A stretch of DNA of 64,000 bases from Phycisphaeraceae bacterium D3-23 (GCA_039555135.1 CP114179.1:3596001-3660000); one strand, 5' to 3'. Counted from the stretch's first letter, positions 24,867 to 33,657 are shown. Notes: generated by a model not told the origin, from the letters alone. Translations and numbers: made by a program.

Positions 24867-24895
24867 TTGTTTTCCCCGCCGTCGTTACCTAGTAT
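24867..24895 (+). promoter_or_regulatory. Putative sigma70-type promoter upstream of the selenium locus
   Basis: TTGTTT (24867-24872) and TAGTAT (24890-24895) are separated by 17 bases in a locally AT-richer stretch. Transcription would start near 24902, giving an RNA with a leader of about 320 bases before selD. Confidence 0.5.
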
Positions 24896-24901
24896 GTGGG
24901 G

Positions 24902-25194
24902 CGTCGACGCGTTGTCGGCCGCCTCACGGAGTTTGACCATGCGTTATGCCTGCCTCTGACACGCCCTGAACGCCGCCACTGGTCTAGTGGCCCGGACCCT
25001 TCGCGCTTTGAGCCGAGTTGTCGGTGGTGCGATCCGTCCTGTCTCGTTTGATGCCCGCGATGCCTCAGCCAAGCCGCATCCCGTCCCTGTCCGAGCCGTC
25101 GCCCGCCGTCGCCGCTGATTTTGCGTCTTCGCTGAACGCTACCATCACCCAAACCCCTTCGACACCGCCGCACGATTGCGGGGGTGTTTTGTTT
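24902..25194 (+). ncRNA. Candidate non-coding RNA or attenuated selD leader
   Basis: The 413-base gap between the giant membrane protein gene and selD contains a promoter-like sequence, about 290 bases without a convincing gene, and a terminator hairpin 30 bases before the selD start codon. The stretch includes a short hairpin GCCACT-GGTCT-AGTGGC near 24975 and many palindromic C/G segments. It shows no motif I can tie to RNase P RNA, tmRNA, SRP RNA or a known riboswitch. A stand-alone RNA and a leader whose read-through controls selD are both compatible with it. Confidence 0.35.
25162..25194 (+). terminator. Terminator hairpin upstream of selD
   Basis: ACACC-G-CCGCA pairs with TGCGG-G-GGTGT around a CGAT loop, giving two five-base stems with a single mismatch between them, and TTTGTTTC follows. 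It lies between the predicted promoter at 24867 and selD, so it either ends a small RNA or acts as an attenuator. Confidence 0.65.
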
Positions 25195-25224
25195 CGCTGC
25201 GCACACTGACGATAAGGAGTCGCC

Positions 25225-26280
25225 ATGCCGACAGATGTCAAGACCAAACGACTGATGGACTACGCCGACTGCGGCGGGTGAGCGGGCAAGCTTCCTGTCG
25301 AAGCGCTCGCGCAGTTGCTGCGAGAACTCCCCACCCCCAACGACCCGGCCCTGATGATCGGCGTCGAGCACTTCTCCGACGCGGGGATCTACAAGCTCAC
25401 CGACGAGATCGCGCTGGTCCAGACACTCGACTTCTTCCCGCCCGGCGTCGACGACCCGTTCACCTTCGGCCAGATCGCCGCAGCGAACTCGCTCAGCGAC
25501 GTCTACGCGATGGGCGGCACGCCCAAGACCGCCATGAATATTGTCGGTTTCCCGGATAAGGAGCTGCCGATGAGCGTGCTCGGTGAGATCCTCAAGGGCG
25601 GGGCCGAGCGTGTCCACGCCGCGGGGGCCGTGGTGCTCGGCGGGCATTCGGTGCGCGACCGTGAGATTAAGTTCGGGCTCTCCGTCACCGGCATCGTCCA
25701 CCCCGACCGCATGATGAACAACGAGAGCGCACAACCCGGCGACGCCGTCGTGCTGACCAAGGCGCTGGGCACGGGCTTTATCAGCAGCGCCATGAAGAAG
25801 GGCGAAGCGCCGGCCCCCGCGATCGCCGCGGCGACAGAGAGCATGGTGATGCTCAACCGCGCGGCGAGCGAGGCCGCGATGGCGAACGGCGTGCGGGCCT
25901 CGACCGACATCACGGGCTTCGGCCTCGCGGGCCATGCCAGCGAGATGGCCGAGGGGTCGGGTGTGACGATCGAGCTCCACCTGGACAAGCTGCCCCTGCT
26001 CGACGGCGCGCTCGACATGCAGCAACAGGGCTTCACCTCCGGCGCCAATAGGAGCAATCGCGAGTTCCTCAAGGACCGCATCGCCATCAACGGCACCTCC
26101 GGCGGACACGCGCACCTCCCGTTTATCTACGACCCCCAAACCTCGGGCGGGCTCCTGCTGACCGTCGCCGAGGACAAGCTCGACGCGCTGCTCGACGACC
26201 TCAAGCAACGCGGCAACATGGTCGCGGCCCCGATCGGTCTTGTGCGTGACAAGGCCGAGTGTGACCTGATCGTTCTCTGA
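25225..26280 (+). CDS. selD: Selenide, water dikinase (selenophosphate synthetase), selenocysteine-containing
   Basis: SelD makes selenophosphate from selenide and ATP, the selenium donor for selenocysteine and selenouridine. The gene encodes 351 residues if the in-frame TGA at 25279-25281 is read as selenocysteine. The N-terminus is DYADCGG-Sec-AGKLPVEAL. Sec19 and Lys22 have exactly the C-x-x-K spacing of the essential Cys17 and Lys20 of the E. coli enzyme. Downstream are family motifs: QTLDFFPPGVDDPFTFGQIA, AANSLSDVYAMGG, GGHSVRD, STDITGFGLAGHASEM and the C-terminal DPQTSGGLLL. AAGGAG lies five bases before ATG 25225. A hairpin starts immediately after the TGA. Without read-through the product would be 18 residues, and the rest keeps full family length, so this is not a broken gene. 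It heads the selD - ABC transporter - selB - selA - tRNA-Sec series. Confidence 0.95.
25279..25310 (+). promoter_or_regulatory. Selenocysteine UGA codon and bacterial SECIS-like hairpin in selD
   Basis: Directly after the TGA, GCGGGC (25282-25287) pairs with GCTCGC (25305-25310; one G-T wobble). A two-base AA bulge follows, then GCTTC (25290-25294) pairs with GAAGC (25300-25304) around a CTGTC loop. An interrupted 11-pair stem with a small apical loop starting right at the UGA is the form expected of a SelB-binding element. Confidence 0.82.
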
Positions 26281-26308
26281 TTCCCACCCCTTTTCCAAGG
26301 ATTTTTCC

Positions 26309-27265
26309 ATGCTACGACGTACGTTTACCAAGCTCTCACTGCTCGCCTGCATCGGCACGTTTACCCTCGCGGGCTGCGGCGGGTCCAGTACCGACACCGA
26401 GCTTACCAACCCGGACATCGCTCAAGACACGACAAACGCGTTCAGCAAGAACACGGATCAAGAGCTGGTTTTCTCCGCGATCCCCGACACCGCGGGCAGC
26501 GAGCTGACCGAGAAGTTTGACAAGGTTGCCGAGTACCTCTCCGCCGAGCTCGGCGTCACCGTGCGCTACCAGCCCTCGCCCGACTACGGCGCCTCGGTCG
26601 AGGCGTTCACCAACGGCGACATCCACTTCGCGTGGTTCGGCGGGCTCACCGGCGTGCAGGCGATGCAGGCGGTGCCCGGCTCGGCCGCGATCGTGCAGGG
26701 CGAGGCCGACCCCATGTACTACAGCTACTTCATCGCGCACACCGACTCGGAACTGCCCGAGTGGAACGGCGAAGACGGCCAGCCCTTCCCCGACGCGATG
26801 GGCGGCATGTCGTTCACCTTCGGCTCGGAAAAGTCGACCTCGGGCCGGCTGATGCCCGAGTTCTTCATCCGTGAAAACACCGACCAGTCGCCCGCCGAGT
26901 TTTTTGACGGCGAGCCCGGCTTCTCGGGCAGCCACGACAACACGGTTTCGCAGGTGAACTCCGGCGCGTACATGGTCGGCGCCGTGAACTACAAGGTCTA
27001 CACCCGGATGTCGGAAGCCGGCGAAGCGCCCAACGCTTACATCGTCTGGAAGACCCCGTACTACGCCGACTACAACCTGACGGCACGTGGCGACCTGGAC
27101 GAAACATTCGGCGAGGGCTCGATGAAGAAGCTGCAGGAAGTCCTCGTGGCCCTCGACGACCCCGCGCTTCTGTCCGCGTTCGACCGTGACAACCTGATCG
27201 AGGCGACCAACGGCGAGTTCCAGGGCATCGTGGATGTCGCGGAAAGCCTCGGATTTCTTGAATGA
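26309..27265 (+). CDS. ABC transporter substrate-binding lipoprotein, PhnD-like (putative selenium oxyanion uptake)
   Basis: This 318-residue lipoprotein has a signal peptide ending in the lipobox LAGC, with the lipid-bearing cysteine near residue 23. The mature protein follows the phosphonate/PhnD-like binding fold: ELVFSAIPDTAGSELTEKFD, then LGVTVRYQPSPDYGASVEAF, FAWFGGLTGVQAM, FTFGSEKSTSGRLMPEFF and VNSGAYMVGAVNYKVY. AAGGA lies seven bases before the ATG. It sits between selD and selB, and its stop overlaps the ATPase start. PhnD-like proteins next to selD are annotated in existing family collections as putative selenate-binding proteins. The true ligand (selenate, selenite, or phosphonate-like) is not shown by the sequence. 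Confidence 0.85.
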   Translation: MLRRTFTKLSLLACIGTFTLAGCGGSSTDTELTNPDIAQDTTNAFSKNTDQELVFSAIPDTAGSELTEKFDKVAEYLSAELGVTVRYQPSPDYGASVEAFTNGDIHFAWFGGLTGVQAMQAVPGSAAIVQGEADPMYYSYFIAHTDSELPEWNGEDGQPFPDAMGGMSFTFGSEKSTSGRLMPEFFIRENTDQSPAEFFDGEPGFSGSHDNTVSQVNSGAYMVGAVNYKVYTRMSEAGEAPNAYIVWKTPYYADYNLTARGDLDETFGEGSMKKLQEVLVALDDPALLSAFDRDNLIEATNGEFQGIVDVAESLGFLE

Positions 27266-28053
27266 GTGACTCTGCCGGCACACCCGTGTTTCAACTCGAC
27301 CAGGCCACCGTCCGCTACGGCGCATTAGATGCCGTGGCGGGCGTGGCCTTGTCGGTTGCGCGGGGTGAGCGAGTCGCGCTGGTTGGGCCCAGCGGTGCGG
27401 GTAAGACGACGCTGCTGCGGCTGCTGGGTGCATCGTTGCGGGCGACAGAGGGGAGCGTCCGCATCTTTGACGAAGATGCTGCGGCGCTGGGTTCGGCAGA
27501 GTTGCGTAAGTTGCGCAGCCGGATCGCGACCGTTCCGCAACACCTCGCGCTGGTGCCGAATCTGCGCGTGATCCGCAACGTGCTGCTCGGGCGTGTGGGT
27601 TCGCAGCCGCTGCTGGGCTCATTGCGGGCCACGCTCTTGCCAGGCAACGAACGCACGCTCGAAGTCCACGAGGTCCTTGAGCGTGTGGGCATCGCGGACA
27701 AGCTCTACCAGCGCACGGACAAGCTCAGCGGAGGCCAGCAGCAGCGCGTCGCTGTAGCGCGGGCGCTGTACCAACGCCCCACTGCGCTGCTCGCGGACGA
27801 GCCGGTGTCGAGTGTCGACCCATCCCGCGCGCGGTCGCTGGTCGAGCTGCTCGACGGCATCGCGACCGAGCGGTCGCTGACGCTCGTGATGAGTCTGCAC
27901 AACCTCGACCTGGCGCGTGAGTTCTTCCCGCGTCTGGTGGGGATGCGCGCCGGCCGCGTTGTGTTTGATCTGCCGGCCGACGAGATCTGTGAGGCGCAGT
28001 TCGAGGCGCTGTATCAGTTAGACGAGCGCGAGCTCATGGCGAACGGGGCTTGA
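27262..28053 (+). CDS. ABC transporter ATP-binding protein (PhnC-like)
   Basis: This 263-residue ATPase powers the transporter. It has Walker A GPSGAGKTTLL (about residue 37), a Q-loop region ending TVPQHLALVPNLRVIRNVLL, signature LSGGQQQRVAVARAL and Walker B ALLADEPVSSVD, then the switch histidine in VMSLHNLDLA. PhnC-type ATPases carry this same LSGGQQQR and PVSSLD-like sequence. It overlaps the binding-protein gene by four bases (ATGA), indicating translational coupling. A 139-base gap holding a paired palindromic element separates it from the first permease. Confidence 0.92.
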   Translation: MSDSAGTPVFQLDQATVRYGALDAVAGVALSVARGERVALVGPSGAGKTTLLRLLGASLRATEGSVRIFDEDAAALGSAELRKLRSRIATVPQHLALVPNLRVIRNVLLGRVGSQPLLGSLRATLLPGNERTLEVHEVLERVGIADKLYQRTDKLSGGQQQRVAVARALYQRPTALLADEPVSSVDPSRARSLVELLDGIATERSLTLVMSLHNLDLAREFFPRLVGMRAGRVVFDLPADEICEAQFEALYQLDERELMANGA

Positions 28054-28070
28054 TGGGCTGAGCTGCGAGG

Positions 28071-28134
28071 AATAGCCGCGTCGCTGCGCGACGCCGGTTT
28101 GAAGGCACCCGCATCGTGTAGCGATGCGGCTATT
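28071..28134. repeat. REP-like paired palindrome
   Basis: AATAGCCGC (28071-28079) and its complement GCGGCTATT (28126-28134) enclose two hairpins: GCGTCG-CTGCG-CGACGC and GCATCG-TGTAG-CGATGC. The two halves are diverged inverted copies of one unit of about 27 bases. This resembles repetitive extragenic palindromic elements, here between two genes of the same transporter operon. Confidence 0.7.
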
Positions 28135-28192
28135 GACGCACGCGACATGATGGAGTTTCCCGATTTCGACCCTGCCCACGCCAACCCGCGCC

Positions 28193-29062
28193 TTGCCACC
28201 CCGCCCGTTCCCGATCGGGACGCGGGCGCTTGTGCTGTTGTCGGTCGCGGTGGCGGGGGTGCTCGCGGCGTGGTATCTGGGGTTGTCGCCGGCGAATCTT
28301 GTCCCCGCGCCCGACGCACGCGGGCTGGTCGTCGATGTGCTGGGCTCGGCGGTGTCGCCCGCGCTGGTTTATGAATCGACCGACCTCCCTCCCGACATCG
28401 ACCCGCTGCTCATGCGTGTCGCCGGTGCTGCGATACGTACGCTCGTCTACGCGGTTGCGGCGATGTCGCTCGTGGTCTTGTTCGGCCTGGTCCTTGGCTT
28501 CTTTTCTTCAACCGCGTGGTGGGCGGACGAGCCTGTGGCGAAGGCGGGCCCGATCCAGACCTTCATGCGGAGCACCGTGCAGCCAGGCGTGTATGTGTTC
28601 GCACGTTGTGTGATCGCCGTGATGCGGTCCACGCACGAGCTGCTCTGGGCCGTGCTCTTCATGGCCGCGATGGGGCTGACCCCACTCGCCGCCGTCGTCG
28701 CGCTCGCGATCCCGCATACCGGCATCCTCGCCAAAATCTTTGGCGAGATGGTCGATGAGGCGCCACGCGACAGCTCGAAGCAGCTCCGCGATATCGGGGC
28801 TTCGCCGCTCCAGCAGTACCTTTTTGGATTGCTGCCACGCGCAAGAAACGACCTGGTCGCCTACGGCTACTACCGCTTCGAGTGCATCGTCCGCGGCTCG
28901 GCTGTGCTCGGGTTCTTCGGTATCGAGACGCTGGGCAAGTACATCAAGGATGCGTTCGACAACCACCACTACCACGAGATGTGGACGTACATCTATGCGC
29001 TCTTGGTCCTCGTCGTGCTCTTCGACCTCTGGAGCGGTGTCATCCGCAGGAGGTTGTCGTGA
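28193..29062 (+). CDS. ABC transporter permease (PhnE-like), first of two
   Basis: This is an inner-membrane permease of up to 289 residues. It has an N-terminal span (ALVLLSVAVAGVLAAWYLGL), further spans around AAMSLVVLFGLVLGFF and LLWAVLFMAAMGLTPLAAVV, and the ATPase-coupling loop DEAPRDSSKQLRDIGASPLQ. The start is uncertain. The frame opens only after a stop at 28148, and the first candidate is TTG 28193, without a clear ribosome site. A pair of ATGs at 28147 and 28150 lies in the wrong frame, so an indel near the start is possible. The second permease begins inside its stop codon (GTGA). Two distinct permeases suggest a heterodimeric channel. Confidence 0.82.
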   Translation: MPPRPFPIGTRALVLLSVAVAGVLAAWYLGLSPANLVPAPDARGLVVDVLGSAVSPALVYESTDLPPDIDPLLMRVAGAAIRTLVYAVAAMSLVVLFGLVLGFFSSTAWWADEPVAKAGPIQTFMRSTVQPGVYVFARCVIAVMRSTHELLWAVLFMAAMGLTPLAAVVALAIPHTGILAKIFGEMVDEAPRDSSKQLRDIGASPLQQYLFGLLPRARNDLVAYGYYRFECIVRGSAVLGFFGIETLGKYIKDAFDNHHYHEMWTYIYALLVLVVLFDLWSGVIRRRLS

Positions 29063-30030
29063 GCGATCGTTTGGCCGAGATCCAGAAGCTTCGCCGCGCG
29101 GCGCCGCGTGACTGGGTGGTGCGTGGGAGTATCGCGGTGCTGGTACTTGCGGTCGTATGGGTGTGGCTGTTCAGCAGTGTCGCCCTGGTCGGCATCGAGG
29201 CGGGTGCCGTCACGGGCGATCCCGGCTGGTCGCTGAGTGTTCCGAGCGACCAGATATCGCGGACATTCAGTCCGCAGCGTGCCGAAAATCTGCAGCGTTT
29301 TGTCGGCAAGCTGTCGCCGCGCGTCAAGCCGGAGGACGGTACGGTGCTGGGCTGGCTCTGGCGGCTGCTGAGCGAGAAGGGGCTGTCGGCGATGGCGACG
29401 ACACTCGCCGTGGCGGTGTCGGCGATTGTGCTGGCGGCGCTCTTCGCGCTGCCGGTGCTCTGGCTGGGGTCGCGCAACCTCGCACGGGCCGACGCGTTGG
29501 TCGCGGGCGGCCGTCGGCCCGGCGCGTTGACGCGCTGGCGCTGGCGCAGCCAAGTAGCCGGAGTGCGCGGGCTGTTCGTATTCCTGCGGGCGTTGCCCGA
29601 GTATGTCCTGGCGTTTGTGCTGGTCGTGCTGGGGCCAGGCGCCTGGCCCGCAGTGCTGGCGCTGGCGATCCACAACTTCGGCATCCTCGGCCGCCTGGGC
29701 TCGGAGGTCGTCGAAAACACCGACCCCGCCGCCGCACGCAATGCCCGCGCGGCCGGCGCGACCCGTACGCAGATCGCGACCCTGGTCCTGTTCCCCCAGA
29801 CGCTCTCGCGCATGCTGCTCTACTTTTTTTACCGCTGGGAATCGTGCGTCCGCGAGTCCGTCGTGCTCGGGATGCTCGGCGTCGCGACCCTGGGCTACTA
29901 CATCCAGAACGATGCCCGCGCCCGCATGCGCTACGACGAGATGCTGCTCTACCTCATGCTCGGCGCAGCGCTGGTCTTGGCCGGCGACCTCGTCTCTGCG
30001 CTCGTGCGCAGGTGGGTCCGCAACGCCTAG
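29059..30030 (+). CDS. ABC transporter permease (PhnE-like), second of two
   Basis: A 323-residue permease starts at GTG 29059, preceded by a strong AGGAGG at 29048-29053 and overlapping the previous stop by four bases. An N-terminal span ([19 protein letters not shown]) is followed by about 90 residues of likely periplasmic sequence. Then come the transport spans ([20 protein letters not shown] and later ones) and the coupling loop [20 protein letters not shown]. The extra periplasmic segment makes it longer than the first permease. It ends 23 bases before selB. Confidence 0.88.
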   Translation: MSDRLAEIQKLRRAAPRDWVVRGSIAVLVLAVVWVWLFSSVALVGIEAGAVTGDPGWSLSVPSDQISRTFSPQRAENLQRFVGKLSPRVKPEDGTVLGWLWRLLSEKGLSAMATTLAVAVSAIVLAALFALPVLWLGSRNLARADALVAGGRRPGALTRWRWRSQVAGVRGLFVFLRALPEYVLAFVLVVLGPGAWPAVLALAIHNFGILGRLGSEVVENTDPAAARNARAAGATRTQIATLVLFPQTLSRMLLYFFYRWESCVRESVVLGMLGVATLGYYIQNDARARMRYDEMLLYLMLGAALVLAGDLVSALVRRWVRNA

Positions 30031-30053
30031 TTATCATGAACGATTGAGTCGCT

Positions 30054-32048
30054 ATGACCACAACCACCCAACCTGCAACCCGCGAACTCGTCCTCGGCAC
30101 GGCCGGGCACATCGACCACGGCAAGACGTCGCTGGTCCGCGCGCTCACCGGCGTCGACTGTGACCGTCTGCCGCAGGAGAAGAAGCGCGGGATCACAATC
30201 GATCTCGGTTTCGCCGAGCTCGAGCTCGACGGGATGCGCCTCGGTGTCGTCGACGTGCCCGGGCACGAACGGTTTGTGAAGAACATGCTGGCCGGGGCGT
30301 CGGGGATCGACCTTGCCTTGCTCGTCGTCGCGGCGGACGACTCGGTGATGCCGCAGACGCGTGAGCACCTCGCGATTCTTCAGCTGTTGGGGATTCAGAA
30401 CGGGCTTGTGGTCGTGACCAAGAGCGACACCGTCGAGCCCGACTGGATCGATATGGTCGAAGACGACATTGCGACGCTGACCGAGGGCACGTTTCTCGAG
30501 AGCGCGCCGATCGTGCGGACTTCGGCGACAACCAGTGCAGGGATCGATGCGCTCAAGGCGACGCTGGCCGATCTCTGCGAGCAGGTGCAGCGTGACCCGG
30601 CGGGGGAGCTGTTCCGCATGCCGATCGATCGGTCGATGACGTTCCCCGGCGTGGGCACGGTCGTCACGGGCACGGTCTGGCAGGGCCGGGCGACGATCGG
30701 CGGGCAGGTCGAATGGCTGCCTTCGGGTGAGAACGTTCGGCTGCGCACCGCACAGACGCACGGCCGAGACGCCGAGGCGATCCACCGAGGCCAGCGCGCG
30801 GCGGTGAATCTCGCGGGTGTGCATCACAGCGCCGTGCATCGCGGCCAGGAACTCGCCGAGCCGGGGTACCTCAAGCCAAGCCGGGTGTTGACGGTGTATC
30901 TGCGCGTGCTTGCGGAGAGCCCGTTGCCGCTGAAGCACCGTGCGCGGATCCGGCTGCATTTGGGCACGCAAGAAGTGATTGCGTCGGTGCACTTGTTGGA
31001 GGGTACGGCGGTGCAGCCGGGCGAGTCCGCGTATGCGCAGTTGTTCGTGTCCGAGCCTGTCGTGGCGACGGGCTTGCAACCGTTTGTGTTGCGTGCAGAG
31101 TCGCCGGTGGTGACGGTGGGGGGCGGCGAGGTGTTGGAGCCGTGCGCCGAGCGGATCGCGCGTCGGCACCGGGAGACCATCGCGGCGCTGCCGGACCTAC
31201 ATGTACGCGATGCGCAGCGGCGGGCCTCGGCGGTGATCCGTGGGTATGGGCGGACGCCTTGGACCGAGCTCGACCTCTGCCGTGACGCCGCGGTATCGCC
31301 GGCCGAGGCGGAACAGCGTGTCGCGGCGCTCGTGAAATCGAAGGTGCTCCTGCGTCTGCCGATGACGGCGCAGCGCGACGGCCTGATACACAGCGAGGCG
31401 GTCGACTGGATGCAGAGGCGGGTGCTGGGCGAGCTGTCGAAGATGCACGAGCAGTCCCCGCTCGCCGCGGCATTCCCGGTGGACCAGCTCTTTGCCCGGC
31501 TCGAGTACCTCGGGTCGCCTGCGCTCCTGTCGGCGGTGCTCGCCCGCATGAATCAGGCGGGCCAGGTCGTCGGCGGCGAACGGATGGTCAGCCACGGCGA
31601 CCGGGCCCCGAAACTCACGCAGGCCCAGCGGCGCATGAAGCAGGAACTCCTCGACGCGATCGACACGGGTGAACTCACCCCCCCGACACGGAAGGAACTC
31701 GCCAAGGGGCTCTCGACAGGCGAGGCCACGATCAAACCGATCCTCGAGCTCTTGGTGCTCGAAGGCGAGCTTTTGCACATGGACCAGGACATGTACCTGC
31801 ACCGCCGCCACGAGCCGACGCTGCGCGAGCGCGTCGCAGGGATCGCGTCGCTCAAGGGCGACGGCGCAGCGGTAAGTGAGGTCCGGGAGGCCCTGGGCGT
31901 ATCGCGGAAATACACCATGCCGATGTTGCAGTACCTCGACCGGATCGGATTCACGCGGAAAGAGGGGGACATGCGGTTCTTGGCCGCGACGCCGGATCAG
32001 CCGATAGAGGATACAGACGCCGAGCCGGGCACGGAGGAAGACGCATGA
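30054..32048 (+). CDS. selB: Selenocysteine-specific translation elongation factor SelB
   Basis: SelB is a GTPase that binds selenocysteyl-tRNA and the SECIS hairpin and delivers the tRNA to UGA on the ribosome. The N-terminal G domain is complete: [19 protein letters not shown] (G1), [11 protein letters not shown] (G2), [13 protein letters not shown] (G3) and VVTKSD (G4). EF-Tu-like barrels follow, including [20 protein letters not shown]. The C-terminal half has the helical, charged sequence of SelB's tandem winged helices, including [20 protein letters not shown], which bind the SECIS. At 664 residues it has normal length. Its stop overlaps the selA start (ATGA). Confidence 0.97.
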   Translation: MTTTTQPATRELVLGTAGHIDHGKTSLVRALTGVDCDRLPQEKKRGITIDLGFAELELDGMRLGVVDVPGHERFVKNMLAGASGIDLALLVVAADDSVMPQTREHLAILQLLGIQNGLVVVTKSDTVEPDWIDMVEDDIATLTEGTFLESAPIVRTSATTSAGIDALKATLADLCEQVQRDPAGELFRMPIDRSMTFPGVGTVVTGTVWQGRATIGGQVEWLPSGENVRLRTAQTHGRDAEAIHRGQRAAVNLAGVHHSAVHRGQELAEPGYLKPSRVLTVYLRVLAESPLPLKHRARIRLHLGTQEVIASVHLLEGTAVQPGESAYAQLFVSEPVVATGLQPFVLRAESPVVTVGGGEVLEPCAERIARRHRETIAALPDLHVRDAQRRASAVIRGYGRTPWTELDLCRDAAVSPAEAEQRVAALVKSKVLLRLPMTAQRDGLIHSEAVDWMQRRVLGELSKMHEQSPLAAAFPVDQLFARLEYLGSPALLSAVLARMNQAGQVVGGERMVSHGDRAPKLTQAQRRMKQELLDAIDTGELTPPTRKELAKGLSTGEATIKPILELLVLEGELLHMDQDMYLHRRHEPTLRERVAGIASLKGDGAAVSEVREALGVSRKYTMPMLQYLDRIGFTRKEGDMRFLAATPDQPIEDTDAEPGTEEDA

Positions 32049-33481
32049 GCCAGACCGCCGACAATACGCAGGCCATGATGCGGTCGCTCCCCGGCGTCGA
32101 CCGGCTCGCCGCCGACGCGGCGCTCGATCCGTGGCGCGAACGGCTGCCCGCAGGCGTGATCAGCGCCGCCGCGCGCGATACGATCGACGCGGTCCGCGCG
32201 TCGCTGCTCAAGACCAAAGACGCATCGGACAAAGGCAATGCGCCCGCGCCCGTCGATGCTCTGTACGCCGACCTCGTGCAGCGCGTGGTTGCCCGGCTCG
32301 AGGCGCTCGCGCAGCCGCCGCTCGCATCCGTGATCAACGCGACAGGCATCCTCATCCATACCGGGCTGGGCCGATCCCCCCTCGCGCAGCGTGCGGTCGA
32401 CGCGCTCGCCGATGTCGCGGCGCATTACGCGCCCGTCGAGCTCGACATGCCCTCCGGTGCACGCGGGCAGCGTAATGACATCGTCCGCGAACTGCTCTGT
32501 GAGCTGACCGGGGCCGAGTCGGCGATCGTCGTCAACAATACCGCCGCCGCGATGCTGCATGTGCTCTGGGTCGTAGGCAAAGGGAAGAACGTCGTGCTCT
32601 CGCGCGGCGAGATGGTCGAGATCGGCGGCAGCTTCCGCATGCCCGACGTCATGGCCGCCGCCGGCGTCACCCTCTGCGAAGTCGGCACGACGAACAAGAC
32701 CCGCCTGGCCGACTACGCCAACCACACCGACGACGACACGGCCGGCTACCTCAAGGTCCACCCCAGCAACTACCGGATCCAGGGCTTCACCGCGACCGTC
32801 GAAATCGAAGACCTCTGCAGGCTCGGCCGGGAACGCGGCGTCGCTGTGATCGACGACATCGGCTCGGGCGCGATGTTCGACTATGGCCCTTGGGGGCTCA
32901 GCGGCGAGCCGGTCGCGCGTCGCTCCGTGCAGGCCGGCGCGGACCTCGTCTGCTTCTCGGGCGACAAGCTGCTCGGCGGCCCGCAGGCGGGCATCATCGT
33001 CGGCAAGAAAACATGGATCGACCGCTGCGAAAAACACCCGCTGATGCGTGCGCTGCGTGTCGGCAAGCTCACCCTCGCCGCGCTTGGCGCCACGCTGCAA
33101 CTTCATCGTGACCCGAAGATGGCGGCCGAGCATATCCCGGTGTTGCGGGCGCTGACGGCTTCAACGGATGCCCTCCGCGTCCGCGCCGAATCATTGGCGA
33201 AACAATTCGGAGCCGACGAACGCATCGCTGAAGCAGGCGTGGTCGAGACCGAGGCCTACATGGGCGGCGGCTCGAACCCGGCACAGGCCGTGCCCAGCGT
33301 CGCCGTCCGCCTGCGTGCAGCGCACCTCGGCGAAGACGAGCTCGCAACACGCCTGCGCACCGGCAAGACACCGCTCTTGCCGCGCGTCGCCGACGGCGCG
33401 CTCTGGCTGGATGTCCGCACGGTCTTCCCCGAGCAGGATGCGCAGCTGATTCTGGCCGTGCTGGACGCGGCAAACGCCTGA
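32045..33481 (+). CDS. selA: L-seryl-tRNA(Sec) selenium transferase SelA
   Basis: SelA is the PLP enzyme that converts seryl-tRNA-Sec to selenocysteyl-tRNA-Sec using selenophosphate. The 478-residue sequence has SelA hallmarks: VINATGILIHTGLGRSPLA, SAIVVNNTAAAMLHVLW, the conserved VLSRGEMVEIGGSFRMPDVM, and the PLP-lysine motif LVCFSGDKLLGGPQAG. Length and motif order are those of full SelA decamers, not of the shorter SelA-like proteins found outside Sec loci. It overlaps selB by four bases and is followed 45 bases later by tRNA-Sec, its substrate. Confidence 0.97.
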   Translation: MSQTADNTQAMMRSLPGVDRLAADAALDPWRERLPAGVISAAARDTIDAVRASLLKTKDASDKGNAPAPVDALYADLVQRVVARLEALAQPPLASVINATGILIHTGLGRSPLAQRAVDALADVAAHYAPVELDMPSGARGQRNDIVRELLCELTGAESAIVVNNTAAAMLHVLWVVGKGKNVVLSRGEMVEIGGSFRMPDVMAAAGVTLCEVGTTNKTRLADYANHTDDDTAGYLKVHPSNYRIQGFTATVEIEDLCRLGRERGVAVIDDIGSGAMFDYGPWGLSGEPVARRSVQAGADLVCFSGDKLLGGPQAGIIVGKKTWIDRCEKHPLMRALRVGKLTLAALGATLQLHRDPKMAAEHIPVLRALTASTDALRVRAESLAKQFGADERIAEAGVVETEAYMGGGSNPAQAVPSVAVRLRAAHLGEDELATRLRTGKTPLLPRVADGALWLDVRTVFPEQDAQLILAVLDAANA

Positions 33482-33526
33482 ACCGATCGGCTACAATGGA
33501 CGTACTTATGATTCGCAGATTCGACT

Positions 33527-33623
33527 GGGAGTGTCAGCACGACTGGTGTCGGCCACGGTCTTCAAAACCGCTGTGAGGTCTGTAACCCAGGTCTCAGGTG
33601 GGTTCGATTCCCATCCACTCCCG
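33527..33623 (+). tRNA. selC: tRNA-Sec (anticodon UCA)
   Basis: This 97-base gene folds as a tRNA with anticodon TCA at 33562-33564 in the loop CTTCAAA, which decodes UGA. GGGAGTG at the 5' end pairs with CACTCCC (33616-33622). The D arm is CGAC-TGGT-GTCG. The T arm has TTCGATT between TGGG and CCCA. A long variable arm (TGAGGTCTG pairing with CAGGTCTCA, with two G-T wobbles) is the feature expected of tRNA-Sec. The eighth acceptor position looks mismatched (T against C). CCA is not encoded. Confidence 0.95.
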
Positions 33624-33657
33624 TTCGCGTCGGGCTCGCGCCGACGCCACGACCCAG

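Noticed and set aside
25018-25209. A 63-codon plus-strand frame upstream of selD as a small gene
   Set aside because: It runs through the terminator hairpin, has no good ribosome site and looks low-complexity.
25225-25281. selD as a pseudogene because of the early TGA
   Set aside because: The TGA sits exactly at the catalytic Cys position, a hairpin follows it, selA, selB and tRNA-Sec are adjacent, and the remaining 330 codons are intact.
24889-26418. Minus-strand open frame of about 500 codons across selD
   Set aside because: It is antisense to a SelD with complete motifs and has no ribosome site or family resemblance.
28099-28374. A gene starting at the ATG pair 28147/28150
   Set aside because: This frame becomes glycine- and arginine-rich, whereas the other frame encodes the permease spans. 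It was kept only as a hint of a possible indel at the permease start.
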